Counted from the first letter of the stretch, positions 34,008 to 42,977 are shown. The stretch is DNA of 64,000 nt from Flavobacteriaceae bacterium (GCA_030538275.1 JAUNUH010000010.1:62001-126000), one strand, 5' to 3'. Translations and numbers: made by a program. The notes: generated from the letters alone by a model not told the origin.

Positions 34008-34640
34008 ATGCCTGTAATTGATCGAATCCAATTAAATTTTACCGAAATTATCACTTGGCATGTAACCGAGACGAAGGAAGAGATGCTTGAAGTGCTGAAT
34101 TTGAGTGATGAACGCCTTGAAAAAATGCAAAAAATGCCAGAAAAACAAGCGATGGAATATCTGGGATTGCGTGCATGTTTGTTGGAATTGAATGCCGATT
34201 TGGATGTTCATTACGACCAAAAGGGTAAGCCTTTTCTCAAATCCGAGCATCATATTTCGATAACGCATTCCTATGGTTTTGTTTCGGTAGGATTGAGTTA
34301 TTATAAAATTGGTATTGATATAGAAAAGCGACGCGATAGCAAAATATTAAATATCTCTAAAAAATTCACCAACTTGGATGAACAGGCCTGGATTCCAGAA
34401 AATGAACAATACGCTGATTATCTGCATATTGTATGGGGAATCAAAGAAGGGTTATATAAAATTAATGGAGGGAATTTGTGGAATTTCAAGCATCATTATC
34501 GTGTAGAACCTTTTGAATTGATAGAAAATTCGAGAATGATCTGCTGGATTTCAGATGAATTGAGCAGTCGTAAATATTTTGCGTATTATAAAATGGTAAA
34601 TGCTTGTTTTCTTGTTTGGGTTCTGGATTATGAGGTATGA
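34008..34640 (+). CDS. 4'-phosphopantetheinyl transferase superfamily protein
   Basis: The 210-residue protein has the PPTase motifs KIGIDIEKRRDS (magnesium-binding Asp/Glu near 104-106) and HIVWGIKEGLYKINGG (W-x-x-K-E-x-x-x-K, near 145-160). It transfers phosphopantetheine from CoA to carrier proteins. The Sfp-like length suggests a role beyond, or in place of, AcpS, but no polyketide or non-ribosomal synthase is in the window. It is divergent from ahcY. Confidence 0.87.
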   Translation: MPVIDRIQLNFTEIITWHVTETKEEMLEVLNLSDERLEKMQKMPEKQAMEYLGLRACLLELNADLDVHYDQKGKPFLKSEHHISITHSYGFVSVGLSYYKIGIDIEKRRDSKILNISKKFTNLDEQAWIPENEQYADYLHIVWGIKEGLYKINGGNLWNFKHHYRVEPFELIENSRMICWISDELSSRKYFAYYKMVNACFLVWVLDYEV

Positions 34641-34661
34641 TGGGTTCTATTGGAAAATAGA

Positions 34662-35378
34662 TTATTTTTTTTCATTCCAATAATAGCTGTCGGGATAGGG
34701 TCTTTTTCCAAAAATTGCAGTTCCCACCCGGATCATGGTAGAACCCTCTTCTATAGCCGTTTCCAGATCTCCGCTCATTCCCATTGAAAGTTCTTGGGCT
34801 GGTATTCCTGCTGCAAAAAATTGGATTTGAATTTCTTTTAAAAGTCGAAAACACTTTCTTACTTTTTCTATTTCGGCCGAAAACAAGCCTATGGTCATCA
34901 ATCCTATAATTCGAATTCTGTCCATTTCTTGTACATTTTTGGCGAAATCCAATGCTTTTTCTGGTGAAATTCCGAATTTACTTTCTTCATAAGAAGTATT
35001 TACCTGAATCATGACATCGATTGTTTTGTTTTCGAATTCGAGTCTTTTTTGAAGTTTTTCTGCCAGCGAAATTCGGTCGAGCGACTGGATACAATCAGCA
35101 AATTTCAATACTTCCTTCACTTTATTGGATTGTAAATGACCGATAAAATGCGTTTGATGCGGCCAAGGTTGTAGCGCTTCGTACTTTTCTTTTAATTCCT
35201 GAACTTTGTTTTCACCCAACAGGTTTTCACCTGCATTCAATGCCATGATAATACGCTCCGGATCCACAGTTTTGGTTGCCAACAATAGTTTGACATCTGC
35301 AACATTTCTTTGTGCATGCGCACACGCAAGTTGCATACGATTGCGAATACCTTGTAAATTTTGTTCAATAGAATTCAT
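34662..35378 (-). CDS. YggS/PLPBP family pyridoxal phosphate homeostasis protein
   Basis: The 238-residue protein is a single-domain alanine-racemase-like barrel. The PLP lysine lies in VKLLLATKTVDPERI, and further motifs are LLGENKVQELKEKYEAL, HFIGHLQSNKVKEVL and the phosphate-binding SMGMSGDLETAIEEGSTMIR plus VGTAIFG. Family members bind PLP without known catalysis and maintain B6 and amino-acid balance. A single-gene unit converging with the PPTase gene. Confidence 0.92.
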   Translation of the reverse strand: MNSIEQNLQGIRNRMQLACAHAQRNVADVKLLLATKTVDPERIIMALNAGENLLGENKVQELKEKYEALQPWPHQTHFIGHLQSNKVKEVLKFADCIQSLDRISLAEKLQKRLEFENKTIDVMIQVNTSYEESKFGISPEKALDFAKNVQEMDRIRIIGLMTIGLFSAEIEKVRKCFRLLKEIQIQFFAAGIPAQELSMGMSGDLETAIEEGSTMIRVGTAIFGKRPYPDSYYWNEKK

Positions 35379-35439
35379 AATATATGCAGAGATTTAATTT
35401 CTTTTTCCCAAATTTTTGGATAAAAGGAATGCAAAAAAC

Positions 35440-35462
35440 GCCTTGGTTCAACACATCAAGGC
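35440..35462 (-). terminator. Terminator after the T9SS cargo gene (35.5 kb)
   Basis: Arms GCCTTG (35440-35445) and CAAGGC (35457-35462) form a hairpin with an 11-nt loop, followed on the minus strand by GTTTTTTG. Confidence 0.6.
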
Positions 35463-35509
35463 TTTGCAAATTAATAATAATTAACCTTTAGGCTATAAAA
35501 TTCGCCCGA

Positions 35510-36325
35510 TTATTTCTTTATAATTTTATGAAAATAGGTCTTGTTTTCCGTTTTTATTTTCAACATATAAAGTCCGGCTGGCAATGTGCTCAAATTCATT
35601 TTGTTTTGAATTAATTGAACGCGAAGCGCTCTGCCAGATGCGTCAAATAATTGAGAATGAATTATGTTTTCATGGGTTCTAATTTGCACAAACTCAGTCG
35701 TAGGATTGGGATAAACGGCAAACACATGGTTTTGATTTTCTATCGTGGACAAATTTTCTGTAGTTACCAGAATATCATCGAGCAGAAGTACAAATTGTGC
35801 TTCTGAATCAAAATGTCTGAACACCAAATATACAGATGATCCTGCAAATTCGCTTATATCCAAATTAATATCTTGAGCGGTAGAAATACCTTCAAAATTC
35901 ATGGTAAAAAAGGCTTCTTCTCGGGTTTCTACATCTTGAAAATCTTCTGTGATATACAGTTCAAAGTTGTGATTGTTCATAAATTCCACATTGGTTCCGA
36001 TTTTGAAGCTCAGATATATAGGTTGGTTTTCGGGTAAATCGATTAATGGCGTAATCAACAAATTATCTGGATTGAGTGGAGCCTCTTGCCCTGGAAACAA
36101 ATTATAGGCAAATGAGCCCATCATGAGCGTCATATCCTCACCCCAACCTTGAGCTTGAGCTTGTTCACTACTTAATACAAGTTCCCATACAATGCCGTCT
36201 CCATCATTATCTGCAGACAACCAACCTGCCATATCTTGAGTTTCGAAATCTTGCGAAAAAATCACAGATTGGGCATTTGAAACCATGCTGTGTAATACAG
36301 CCAATAAAAAAATAAAATATCTCAT
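35510..36325 (-). CDS. T9SS-secreted protein with choice-of-anchor/MAM-like domain
   Basis: The 271 residues begin with a signal peptide (cleavage near SNAQ, residue 19). A jelly-roll choice-of-anchor J-type domain follows (about 22-190: FSQDFETQDMAGWLSADNDG, NLLITPLIDLPENQPIYLSF), and a type A T9SS sorting domain ends the protein (VYPNPTTEFVQIRTH to HKIIKK). Such domains bind carbohydrate or act as stalks in secreted proteins. No catalytic domain is seen. Confidence 0.87.
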   Translation of the reverse strand: MRYFIFLLAVLHSMVSNAQSVIFSQDFETQDMAGWLSADNDGDGIVWELVLSSEQAQAQGWGEDMTLMMGSFAYNLFPGQEAPLNPDNLLITPLIDLPENQPIYLSFKIGTNVEFMNNHNFELYITEDFQDVETREEAFFTMNFEGISTAQDINLDISEFAGSSVYLVFRHFDSEAQFVLLLDDILVTTENLSTIENQNHVFAVYPNPTTEFVQIRTHENIIHSQLFDASGRALRVQLIQNKMNLSTLPAGLYMLKIKTENKTYFHKIIKK

Positions 36326-36373
36326 TCTCCAATTATTTATTCATCAAAGTTAATCTAATTCAAGAACATGTTC

Positions 36374-36381
36374 TATCTTTG
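36374..36381 (+). promoter_or_regulatory. Candidate -7 box upstream of the 36.4-kb gene
   Basis: TATCTTTG matches the Bacteroidota -7 consensus 28 nt before the ATG at 36409. No clear TTG is present at the -33 distance. Confidence 0.4.
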
Positions 36382-36408
36382 AGGTAAATAATTTATTCAG
36401 AAAAAATC

Positions 36409-36930
36409 ATGACTAATAAATTCAGATTCGTGAAAGAATTGGCAATAATTTTATTTTTAATTGGAATCACTGGCTTTGCACAAGAACTTTCTCGTGAAGG
36501 CGTAAGTTCTGTAACCACCGAGGTAGATTTTACACAAAAGGAAATTTTTGAAAAAATCACAACTTTTTCTAAAGAATTTTTAGCCAATGAAAAAATTAAA
36601 CTTACAAATCAAACTGCAGGAAAATCTATTACCTTGCAAGGTGAAGCCGATCACAAGGCTTGTGTAGTCAATCAAAAGATGGGAAGTAAAACTTGTTATA
36701 AGCTAATATTTGAAATGCAAATTACTACACAAGACAAAAGTTACAGCATAGCTATTCCCAAGTTAAAGGCAGAGTCAGAGCGTTTTCCTGATGCTGATTA
36801 CACCCATTGGTTTTATGATGATGGGCGGGTGATACCTGGATTTGAGTCTGCTGTTTTGGGTACTTCTGAATATTTTCAATCGCTTAATCAAGATTTCAAA
36901 CAATATATTGAAGAGGGAGATTATTGGTAA
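36409..36930 (+). CDS. Exported hypothetical protein, DUF4468-like
   Basis: The 173-residue protein has a signal peptide ending near GFAQ (about residue 24). The mature part reads like the DUF4468 TBP-like fold: VDFTQKEIFEKITTFSKEFL, an NQTAGKSITLQGEAD turn, then an alternating beta pattern. Function unknown. Two Cys residues (KACVVNQKMGSKTCYK) could form a disulfide in the periplasm. It lies 28 nt before tsaE on the same strand. Confidence 0.65.
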   Translation: MTNKFRFVKELAIILFLIGITGFAQELSREGVSSVTTEVDFTQKEIFEKITTFSKEFLANEKIKLTNQTAGKSITLQGEADHKACVVNQKMGSKTCYKLIFEMQITTQDKSYSIAIPKLKAESERFPDADYTHWFYDDGRVIPGFESAVLGTSEYFQSLNQDFKQYIEEGDYW

Positions 36931-36958
36931 ATGAATCTAGACCCAAGCCGCACAAATC

Positions 36959-37363
36959 ATGGAATGGAAAGTCAAAAATTTGGACGATTTACCTTTTGTA
37001 GTATGTGAAATATTAAAAAATTTGCATTATAAAGTAATTTTGCTTTATGGTGAAATGGGCGCAGGCAAGACTACACTTATCAAAGAAATACTGCATCAAT
37101 TGCAAAGCAAAGATAGAATCAGCAGCCCTACTTATACGCTTGTCAATGAATACGATACGCCTATTGGGCCTGTATTTCATTTTGATTTTTACCGAATAGA
37201 TGATGTTTCAGAAGCGTATGATATGGGTTGGGAAGAATATGTTTACAGCGGAAATTTATGTTTGGTGGAATGGCCTGAACGCATAAATTCGATTCTTCCA
37301 GAAGAATATCATACATTACAAATTCACAATCTCGATGAAACGAGGATAATACAATTCACATGA
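36959..37363 (+). CDS. tsaE: tRNA threonylcarbamoyladenosine biosynthesis ATPase
   Basis: The 134 residues match TsaE: Walker A in LYGEMGAGKTTLIKEIL (about residues 29-45), then SSPTYTLVNEYDT, HFDFYRIDD and the Walker-B-like CLVEWPERI. TsaE is the ATPase that cycles the TsaB-TsaD complex forming t6A37 in ANN-decoding tRNAs. The stop overlaps the alanine dehydrogenase start by 4 nt (ATGA). tsaE next to ald is a common order in Bacteroidota. Confidence 0.94.
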   Translation: MEWKVKNLDDLPFVVCEILKNLHYKVILLYGEMGAGKTTLIKEILHQLQSKDRISSPTYTLVNEYDTPIGPVFHFDFYRIDDVSEAYDMGWEEYVYSGNLCLVEWPERINSILPEEYHTLQIHNLDETRIIQFT

Positions 37364-38565
37364 TGGGTGACCCAATTTTTACACCATTTTCTAAGCAAGA
37401 GCTAATGCCTCGAGAAGAAAAACTTGAACTTGCTCGTAAGCAAGGAAAATTGCAAATAGGCCTTCCACGTGAGGCTGATTTTCAAGAAAAACGCGTGTGT
37501 TTAACGCCTGATGCGGTAGAAGTGCTTGTGGCACAAGGACATGAAATTTCTGTTGAAACTGGTGCAGGAGAAGGCGCTCATTTCACTGATAATCAATATT
37601 CAGAGGCGGGTGCGCGCATCGTATATGACAGAAAAGAAGTTTTTGCACAAAATATAGTTTTGAAGGTTGAACCCCCATCTGTAGATGAGTTACAGTGGTT
37701 GCAACCCAATGCCTATTTATTATCGGCTGTGCAACCTGCAACACGCAGTCAGGAATACTTTAATCATTTGGCATCCAAGAAGATATCTGCCATTGGTTTT
37801 GAATATTTACAAGATGAACATGGTCATTTGCCATTGGTAAGGCTTATTTCTGAAATTGCAGGCACAGCATCTATACTGATTGCGGCAGAATTGCTTTCCA
37901 ATGCACACAATGGCAATGGCATATTACTGGGCGGAATTGCAGGTGTACGCCCTACTGAGGTGGTGATTTTGGGTGGTGGTACTGTGGGAGAATATGCAGC
38001 AAGAGCGGCAACAGGATTGGGTGCTTCTGTCAGAATTTTTGACAATTCATTAACTCGGCTTCGGCGATTACAAAACGGTTTGGGTTACAGAATTGCCAGC
38101 AGCACATTAGACCCCAAGGAAATCAAAAAAGCCTTGAGAAGATGTGATATTGCCATTGGAGCACTGCGTGGAAAATCGCGTACACCCTCTGTGGTTACAG
38201 AGGATATGGTAAAAACCATGAAACCCGGAGCTGTGATTATTGACGTGAGTATTGATGGGGGCGGATGTTTTGAAACTTCAGAAATTACCACGCACGAAAA
38301 TCCTTTCAGTATCAAGCACGATGTGATTCATTATGCAGTTGCGAATATAACTTCGCGATATTCACGTACGGCGAGTAAGGCGTTGAGTAATTTTTTTCTT
38401 CCTTATTTTATTGATGTCGCCAAGGAAGGTGGATTTGATTGTTTGATTGCCAAAGACACTGGATTGCGCAAGGGTTGTTATATTTTCAAAGGCAGACACG
38501 CCAATTTGGAGCTGGCTGAATGGTTCGGGTTGGAATATAAAGATATTAATTTATTGATTTTATGA
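37360..38565 (+). CDS. ald: Alanine dehydrogenase
   Basis: The 401-residue protein has the AlaDH/PNT N-terminal domain (GLPREADFQEKRVCLTPDAV, then an EAGAR-like AGARIVYDRKEVF) and the NAD-binding Rossmann motif VVILGGGTVGEYAARAATGL. It interconverts alanine with pyruvate plus ammonia using NAD. It is about 30 residues longer at the N-terminus than the classical 370-residue enzymes, which is normal for the Bacteroidota branch. The PNT transhydrogenase alpha subunit is related, but no membrane domain is present here. Confidence 0.88.
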   Translation: MMGDPIFTPFSKQELMPREEKLELARKQGKLQIGLPREADFQEKRVCLTPDAVEVLVAQGHEISVETGAGEGAHFTDNQYSEAGARIVYDRKEVFAQNIVLKVEPPSVDELQWLQPNAYLLSAVQPATRSQEYFNHLASKKISAIGFEYLQDEHGHLPLVRLISEIAGTASILIAAELLSNAHNGNGILLGGIAGVRPTEVVILGGGTVGEYAARAATGLGASVRIFDNSLTRLRRLQNGLGYRIASSTLDPKEIKKALRRCDIAIGALRGKSRTPSVVTEDMVKTMKPGAVIIDVSIDGGGCFETSEITTHENPFSIKHDVIHYAVANITSRYSRTASKALSNFFLPYFIDVAKEGGFDCLIAKDTGLRKGCYIFKGRHANLELAEWFGLEYKDINLLIL

Positions 38566-38948
38566 CGTTTAGAGACCGATTCAAAATGTATCTTTTGGGA
38601 TTTATAGCTGGATGTTTTTTGGTTATTCTTTTTTTTGGCAGGAAAAACTCTTGTAAGAATTATTTAACCAATTATTTGCCAGAAGGTCGAGTATTGCTTG
38701 AGGTGGGTGCCAAACCAATATTTTATTCAGAGCAAGCGGCGCAACAATTACAGAATTTGGGAATTGACACGGCCGATTTCAGAAAAGAAATTTTGCCACA
38801 ACTCCATATTGATTTTGATCGTAGTGAGCCCAGGGCTATTCCGTGTGGCAACTACATTTCCAGCTACAATGATAGTATAGGTCCATTACAGATTAAATTT
38901 GAAAAGTGCAAAGAAAACTCGAGGATTCAAGAGATTTCTATCCAATAA
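38562..38948 (+). CDS. Membrane-anchored hypothetical protein, DUF4258-like
   Basis: The 128-residue protein has one N-terminal membrane helix (about 8-26, YLLGFIAGCFLVILFFGRK) and a small extracytoplasmic domain (about 35-128). Its start overlaps the ald stop by 4 nt. A small protein at this position after ald, with a similar helix and a short hydrophilic domain, recurs in flavobacteria and is often annotated DUF4258. The function is unknown. Confidence 0.65.
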   Translation: MTFRDRFKMYLLGFIAGCFLVILFFGRKNSCKNYLTNYLPEGRVLLEVGAKPIFYSEQAAQQLQNLGIDTADFRKEILPQLHIDFDRSEPRAIPCGNYISSYNDSIGPLQIKFEKCKENSRIQEISIQ

Positions 38949-38950
38949 AA

Positions 38951-38983
38951 AATGCTGCGTTGGCTTATCACCTTCGCAGCATT
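38951..38983. terminator. Bidirectional terminator between convergent genes
   Basis: Arms AATGCTGCG (38951-38959) and CGCAGCATT (38975-38983) form a 9-bp stem. On the minus strand a T-run follows, so it mainly serves the DUF3060 gene; on the plus strand it follows the ald operon. Confidence 0.8.
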
Positions 38984-39003
38984 CATCCCTAAATATTTCA
39001 GAT

Positions 39004-39393
39004 TTATCCTTCTATTTTCTGTATCGCACTTCCGTCTGAAACATCCGATTTTGGATCACCTTTTCGGAAATAAACATAACTTTTTTCTCCCTTGATTTCT
39101 ATAAATTTTGTCTCGTCAATTACAATTTGGCAATTATTTCCTTCTACCACTACTTTTTCTGCTTCTCCAGCCGCGTGTACTACAATATTATCGCCTTTTA
39201 CAATCAACGTTTCACCATTGAGTGATATTGATTCTTCTTTGTCGTTTCCGCTGATTACAATTTCTGCAGGTTGACTTTCTTTGGCTACAGCAGTTACTTG
39301 ACTATCTGTTGCGGATTTGATGGTTGTTCCATCTTGGGCAAGGCCAATAATTCCGATGGATGCAAATACAACACTTAAGATTAATTTTTTCAT
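39004..39393 (-). CDS. Exported DUF3060-like protein
   Basis: The 129 residues have a signal peptide (to about GLAQ, residue 20) and a short beta-solenoid-like domain with repeated strand pairs (EIVISGNDKEESISLNGETL, IVVHAAGEAEKVVVEGNNCQ), as in DUF3060 proteins. A surface or periplasmic location is expected; no function is known. Confidence 0.7.
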   Translation of the reverse strand: MKKLILSVVFASIGIIGLAQDGTTIKSATDSQVTAVAKESQPAEIVISGNDKEESISLNGETLIVKGDNIVVHAAGEAEKVVVEGNNCQIVIDETKFIEIKGEKSYVYFRKGDPKSDVSDGSAIQKIEG

Positions 39394-39596
39394 TGTTTCT
39401 TTTTTTTAACATTGATGGAACAAAGTAAAGCATAGATTTTTCTAAATGTTCTTAATAAAAAGTGAATTAACAAAACTTATTGATTATTAGCCATTTACAT
39501 TGATTATTTTATGATAAAAATAACAATTATTAAGCAATTTTTGGCAGTGATGATGCGTTTATCGGTTTTTGCGAAGTGCGGAATTTTTTATGTTTA

Positions 39597-39720
39597 GGGA
39601 ATTTTTGTAAGCCAGTCCGCGGCCTTAGCCTTGGCCCCAAAGGGAAGGCAGGCTACAGAAATTCCCGTTCCCGCAACAGGAACGTCCATTCGAAGTATGG
39701 CATATCCCATGCGGGAAAAC
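39597..39720. repeat. GC-rich palindromic intergenic element (39.6 kb)
   Basis: The gap 39394-39762 holds a structured element. Arms GGGAATTTTTGTAAGCC (39597-39613) and GGCTACAGAAATTCCC (39651-39666) enclose a GC-rich loop with its own GGCC-type pairs. GTTCCCGCA (39667-39675) can pair with TGCGGGAA near 39710, or GTTCC with GGAAC at 39679-39683, giving alternative folds. Short open frames across it are low-quality and unlikely to be genes. The first 200 nt of the gap (39394-39596) show nothing recognisable. Confidence 0.55.
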
Positions 39721-39762
39721 ATTTATTCCAAAAAAAAATTTAGAAATAAATTGAAAGTGTGC

Positions 39763-39918
39763 TTATTTTTTCTTTTCTGGCGTACTGAAATCAACACTAC
39801 AACAGCCAGAGCTGCAATCACTCTTTCGTTTGGAAGTAAAAGGTATTATTAGTTTTTTCCAGATATAAATGAGCGCTGCTAAAAACAGAAATCCTATGAT
39901 TAAATATTCCCAATTCAT
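39763..39918 (-). CDS. FeoB-associated Cys-rich membrane protein
   Basis: This 51-residue protein runs from ATG at 39918 to TAA at 39763. It has one membrane helix (MNWEYLIIGFLFLAALIYIW), a short basic linker and the Cys motif SDCSSGCCSVDF, followed by a Lys-rich end. Such small proteins follow feoB in many Bacteroidota and Firmicutes; the Cys cluster is thought to bind iron or serve a redox role, which is inferred. It lies 38 nt after the feoB stop on the same strand. Confidence 0.85.
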   Translation of the reverse strand: MNWEYLIIGFLFLAALIYIWKKLIIPFTSKRKSDCSSGCCSVDFSTPEKKK

Positions 39919-39956
39919 GATTTATTCTTTTTAATTTGTTTAATCAACATCTTTGA

Positions 39957-42047
39957 TTAACTGAACAAGTGATATGCCAGAAAGGCCATAATATACGCAA
40001 AAGCACTCATAAAACCAAGTTGAATCAATGGCCATTTCCAAGTTTTGGTTTCTCTTTTTACAATAGCCAGCGTGCTTGCGCATTGCATGGCAAATGCATA
40101 AAATACCAGTAAAGAAACGCCTGTTGCCAGATTGAAAACCAGTGTGCCATCGGGATTGCGCTCACGCCGCATACGCTGCACAATCTGCGTTTCTTCTTCA
40201 GTTTCCGAGCCGATGCTGTAAATGGTTGCCATAGTACCTACGAAAACTTCTCGTGCTGCAAACGAACTCAAAACACCTATACTGATTTTCCAATCATAGC
40301 CAAGGGGTTTGAAGACAGGTTCTACTGTTTTCCCGAGTTGACCCAGCAAAGAATTTTCGAGTTTATAGGATTCCAGATAATGAGATTCTTCTTCTTCGCT
40401 CCATTGATTTTTTTCGGCTTTTTCTGCCACAATTTGCTCTGCTTTCCCGAAGGATTCCCCGGGACCCCAAGCGGCCATTACCCATAAAATGATAGATACA
40501 GCAAGGATAATACGACCCGCACCAAAGACAAAGGCAGATACTTTTTCCCAAAGTCCTATGAGTACGTTTTTCCAATGTGGCATTTGGTAAAGCGGCATTT
40601 CCATGATTAAATAACTCTTATAGCCGGTTTTGAGCGTTTTCTTAAAAATCCATGCAAATCCCAGCGCAGCTGCAATTCCCAGAAAGTACAAACCCATAAG
40701 CACAAGCCCTTGAATATCAAATCTTAACCATTTTTTTGATGGAATGACCAATGCGATAATAATGGCATAAACCGGTAGGCGTGCCGAGCATGTAATAAAG
40801 GGTGTTACCAAGACTGTTATTAGCCTTTCTTTGGTATTTTCTATATTGCGCGCAGCCATAATCCCAGGAATAGCACAGGCTGCACCCGACATGAGAGGAA
40901 CTACAGATTTGCCGTTCAATCCAAAGGGTTTCATCCATTTATCCATGAGAAAGACGACACGGCTCATATAACCAGATTCCTCTAGTAAGAGTAGAAAAAA
41001 TATAAGAATTGTAATTTGTGGAATAAAAATCACTACGCCTCCTATACCTGGAATAATACCGTCTGCAATGAGACCTGCCAGCGGCCCGTCACCAAGAATC
41101 TGGTGGGCCTGATTTTGTAAACCCGCAAAGAAAGAGTCGATCCAATCCATAGGAATTTCTGACCAGGAATAGATGGCCTGAAAAATTAAAAACAACAGTC
41201 CAAAAAAGATGGCGTATCCCCAGAACGGATGTGTAAGAACAGCATCCAAACGATCTGTTACAGAGGTCTTTTTCCCTTTTATGCTTTTTACTGTTTCATC
41301 TACAATTGGGTCTATTTCGCTATACCTTTGTATAGTTTCTGCAATTTGCAATCGTGGTGAAACCAAATGGTGTTTTTTTCTAATTTGGTTGATTTGATCG
41401 ACTTGCAAATGATTAAGATGTAATATTTTGGGTTGAGCCAAATGTTGAAACGCCAAATAATCATTGGAAAAGCCAAATAATTCCTTGACCTCGTTTACGG
41501 CATTCGCGTAGATTACAGGAATATTAAATTGAGGCTGAGATATTTGGGGTATTTGGGTGAAGGAGGATTTGAGTTGTTCTACGCCTTCGCCAGTACGTGC
41601 ATTGGTATAAAATACTTGTGATTTTACATAATTTTCCAGAGGTGAATAATCAAGTATTTTTTCATTTTTTTCTGCTTCGTCTATCATATTCAATACAAAA
41701 CGCACTGGCAGCCCTAGGTCTTGTACTTGTCTATATAACAAGAGGCTACGATTGAGTCTTAACGGATTTCCGATGACGAAAATACTGTCGGGGAAATCGG
41801 GATGATTGGGATTGCTCAGAATATCAAAAACCACTTCTTCATCGGCAGCTTTGGGATAAAGAGAATAGGTACCGGGAAAATCGTACAGATGAATTAGATT
41901 ATCTTTGAATTGAATTTTACCTATTCGTTTATCTACTGTGGTTCCCGGATAGTTTCCCACACGTTGATTGAGGCCGGTAAGCCTATTGAAAAGGGTAGAT
42001 TTACCCACATTGGGGTTTCCTATGAGCGCAACTTTTATCGGCTTCAT
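39957..42047 (-). CDS. feoB: Ferrous iron transport protein B
   Basis: The 696 residues are full-length FeoB. The N-terminal G domain (1-165) has G1 LIGNPNVGKSTLFN, G3 YDFPGTYSL and G4 LNMIDEAEK. A spacer domain follows, then the multi-helix transporter domain with two Gate motifs (for example GIGGVVIFIPQITILIFFLL and VSLLVFYAFAMQCASTLAIV). It imports Fe2+ across the inner membrane. Its ATG overlaps the feoA stop by 4 nt. Confidence 0.96.
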   Translation of the reverse strand: MKPIKVALIGNPNVGKSTLFNRLTGLNQRVGNYPGTTVDKRIGKIQFKDNLIHLYDFPGTYSLYPKAADEEVVFDILSNPNHPDFPDSIFVIGNPLRLNRSLLLYRQVQDLGLPVRFVLNMIDEAEKNEKILDYSPLENYVKSQVFYTNARTGEGVEQLKSSFTQIPQISQPQFNIPVIYANAVNEVKELFGFSNDYLAFQHLAQPKILHLNHLQVDQINQIRKKHHLVSPRLQIAETIQRYSEIDPIVDETVKSIKGKKTSVTDRLDAVLTHPFWGYAIFFGLLFLIFQAIYSWSEIPMDWIDSFFAGLQNQAHQILGDGPLAGLIADGIIPGIGGVVIFIPQITILIFFLLLLEESGYMSRVVFLMDKWMKPFGLNGKSVVPLMSGAACAIPGIMAARNIENTKERLITVLVTPFITCSARLPVYAIIIALVIPSKKWLRFDIQGLVLMGLYFLGIAAALGFAWIFKKTLKTGYKSYLIMEMPLYQMPHWKNVLIGLWEKVSAFVFGAGRIILAVSIILWVMAAWGPGESFGKAEQIVAEKAEKNQWSEEEESHYLESYKLENSLLGQLGKTVEPVFKPLGYDWKISIGVLSSFAAREVFVGTMATIYSIGSETEEETQIVQRMRRERNPDGTLVFNLATGVSLLVFYAFAMQCASTLAIVKRETKTWKWPLIQLGFMSAFAYIMAFLAYHLFS

Positions 42048-42277
42048 TTTTGTATTTTCACCAGAACTTCACTTGCTTCGGATTTTCGCAATGCCAAGAT
42101 GCATTTTGATTTACACAAGGCAACACATACAGGCCCGTTGAATGGTGCCGAACATCTGAACTCGATCTCCTCACCCGGCACAAGCCCTAATTCTAGAAAC
42201 TTAGCGGGAATATCCTCGGTGGAATAGCCCAGAATCTTTGCTTTTTCTCCTTTTTTTAATTCTGCTAAATTTGCCAA
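42044..42277 (-). CDS. feoA: Ferrous iron transport protein A
   Basis: The SH3-like FeoA domain is recognised by AKILGYSTEDIPAKFLELGL then VPGEEIEFRCSAPFNGPVCV and a final strand LALRKSEASEVLVKIQK. The in-frame ATG at 42346 would give 100 residues, but a promoter -7 box (TATATTTG, minus strand 42310-42303) lies inside that extension. A TTG start at 42277 (LANLAELKKGEK) gives the family-typical 77 residues, so I prefer it. Unusually, the interval between has no ATG. FeoA assists FeoB, with which it is coupled. Confidence 0.85.
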   Translation of the reverse strand: MANLAELKKGEKAKILGYSTEDIPAKFLELGLVPGEEIEFRCSAPFNGPVCVALCKSKCILALRKSEASEVLVKIQK

Positions 42278-42302
42278 TGTTGTTTCAGTCTTAAATGAAT
42301 GA

Positions 42303-42310
42303 CAAATATA
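42303..42310 (-). promoter_or_regulatory. Candidate -7 box of the feoAB operon
   Basis: TATATTTG on the minus strand fits TAnnTTTG and lies 25 nt before the TTG start chosen for feoA. No clear -33 TTG was seen, and no Fur-like palindrome was recognised. Confidence 0.4.
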
Positions 42311-42395
42311 AGTAATTTTAATTAAATCTAAATAAGCATAAAACATGACATTTGTAATTCAATTAAAATTTGTAATTTTCAATCTTATTTGTAAT

Positions 42396-42977
42396 ATGAA
42401 ATTAATTTCACTTTGTGTTTTGGTCTTGTTTTTTCTTTTTTCTTGTGAGCCGCCCAAACCGCCTGCTCTACTGGAAAAGGAGATGAAAGAAGCGCAAGAA
42501 AAAATAAAACAGGTGCAAAATCAAACCAAAATCAAAGAAGAATTTGATCAAAACTGGAATTACCGAGCCTATACTTACAAAGCGACAGACAGTTTGTTTC
42601 ATGGCAATACTTATTTGGCCATTTATTCAGAAATTTATTCGCGCACAGCAGACAGAAGTTTTCCGCTCACAGCAACGGTAAGCATCAGAAATACAAGTCT
42701 GCAGGACTCTGTATTTATCAATAGATCAGAATATTACGATACTCATGGCAAGGTAATAACAACTTATTTTGACCGAACCATATATGTTTCTCCCATGGAA
42801 ACGGTAGAAATCATCATTGCAGAGGATCATATAAAAGGCGGCAGTGGAGGAAATTTTGTTTTTCATTGGTCTTCACGCAATCAAAAAATAAAACCTTTGT
42901 TTGATGCAGTGATGGTATCTGCATCTGGACAACAGGGAATTTCTATTACTACACATGGAATTGAACTGACGGATTGA
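42396..42977 (+). CDS. DUF3124 lipoprotein
   Basis: The protein of about 193 residues starts MKLISLCVLVLFFLFSC with lipoprotein Cys17. A charged helix (about 28-55) is followed by a beta-sandwich DUF3124 domain (TYLAIYSEIYSRTADRSFPL, ATVSIRNTSLQDSVFINRSE, ETVEIIIAEDHIKGGSGGNF). ATG at 42396 is chosen because it gives a clean lipoprotein signal; the frame upstream does not. Divergent from feoA. Function unknown. Confidence 0.8.
   Translation: MKLISLCVLVLFFLFSCEPPKPPALLEKEMKEAQEKIKQVQNQTKIKEEFDQNWNYRAYTYKATDSLFHGNTYLAIYSEIYSRTADRSFPLTATVSIRNTSLQDSVFINRSEYYDTHGKVITTYFDRTIYVSPMETVEIIIAEDHIKGGSGGNFVFHWSSRNQKIKPLFDAVMVSASGQQGISITTHGIELTD

Noticed and set aside
39631..39852. 73-codon frame on the plus strand
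   Set aside because: It runs through the palindromic element and is antisense to the well-supported 51-residue Feo-associated protein.
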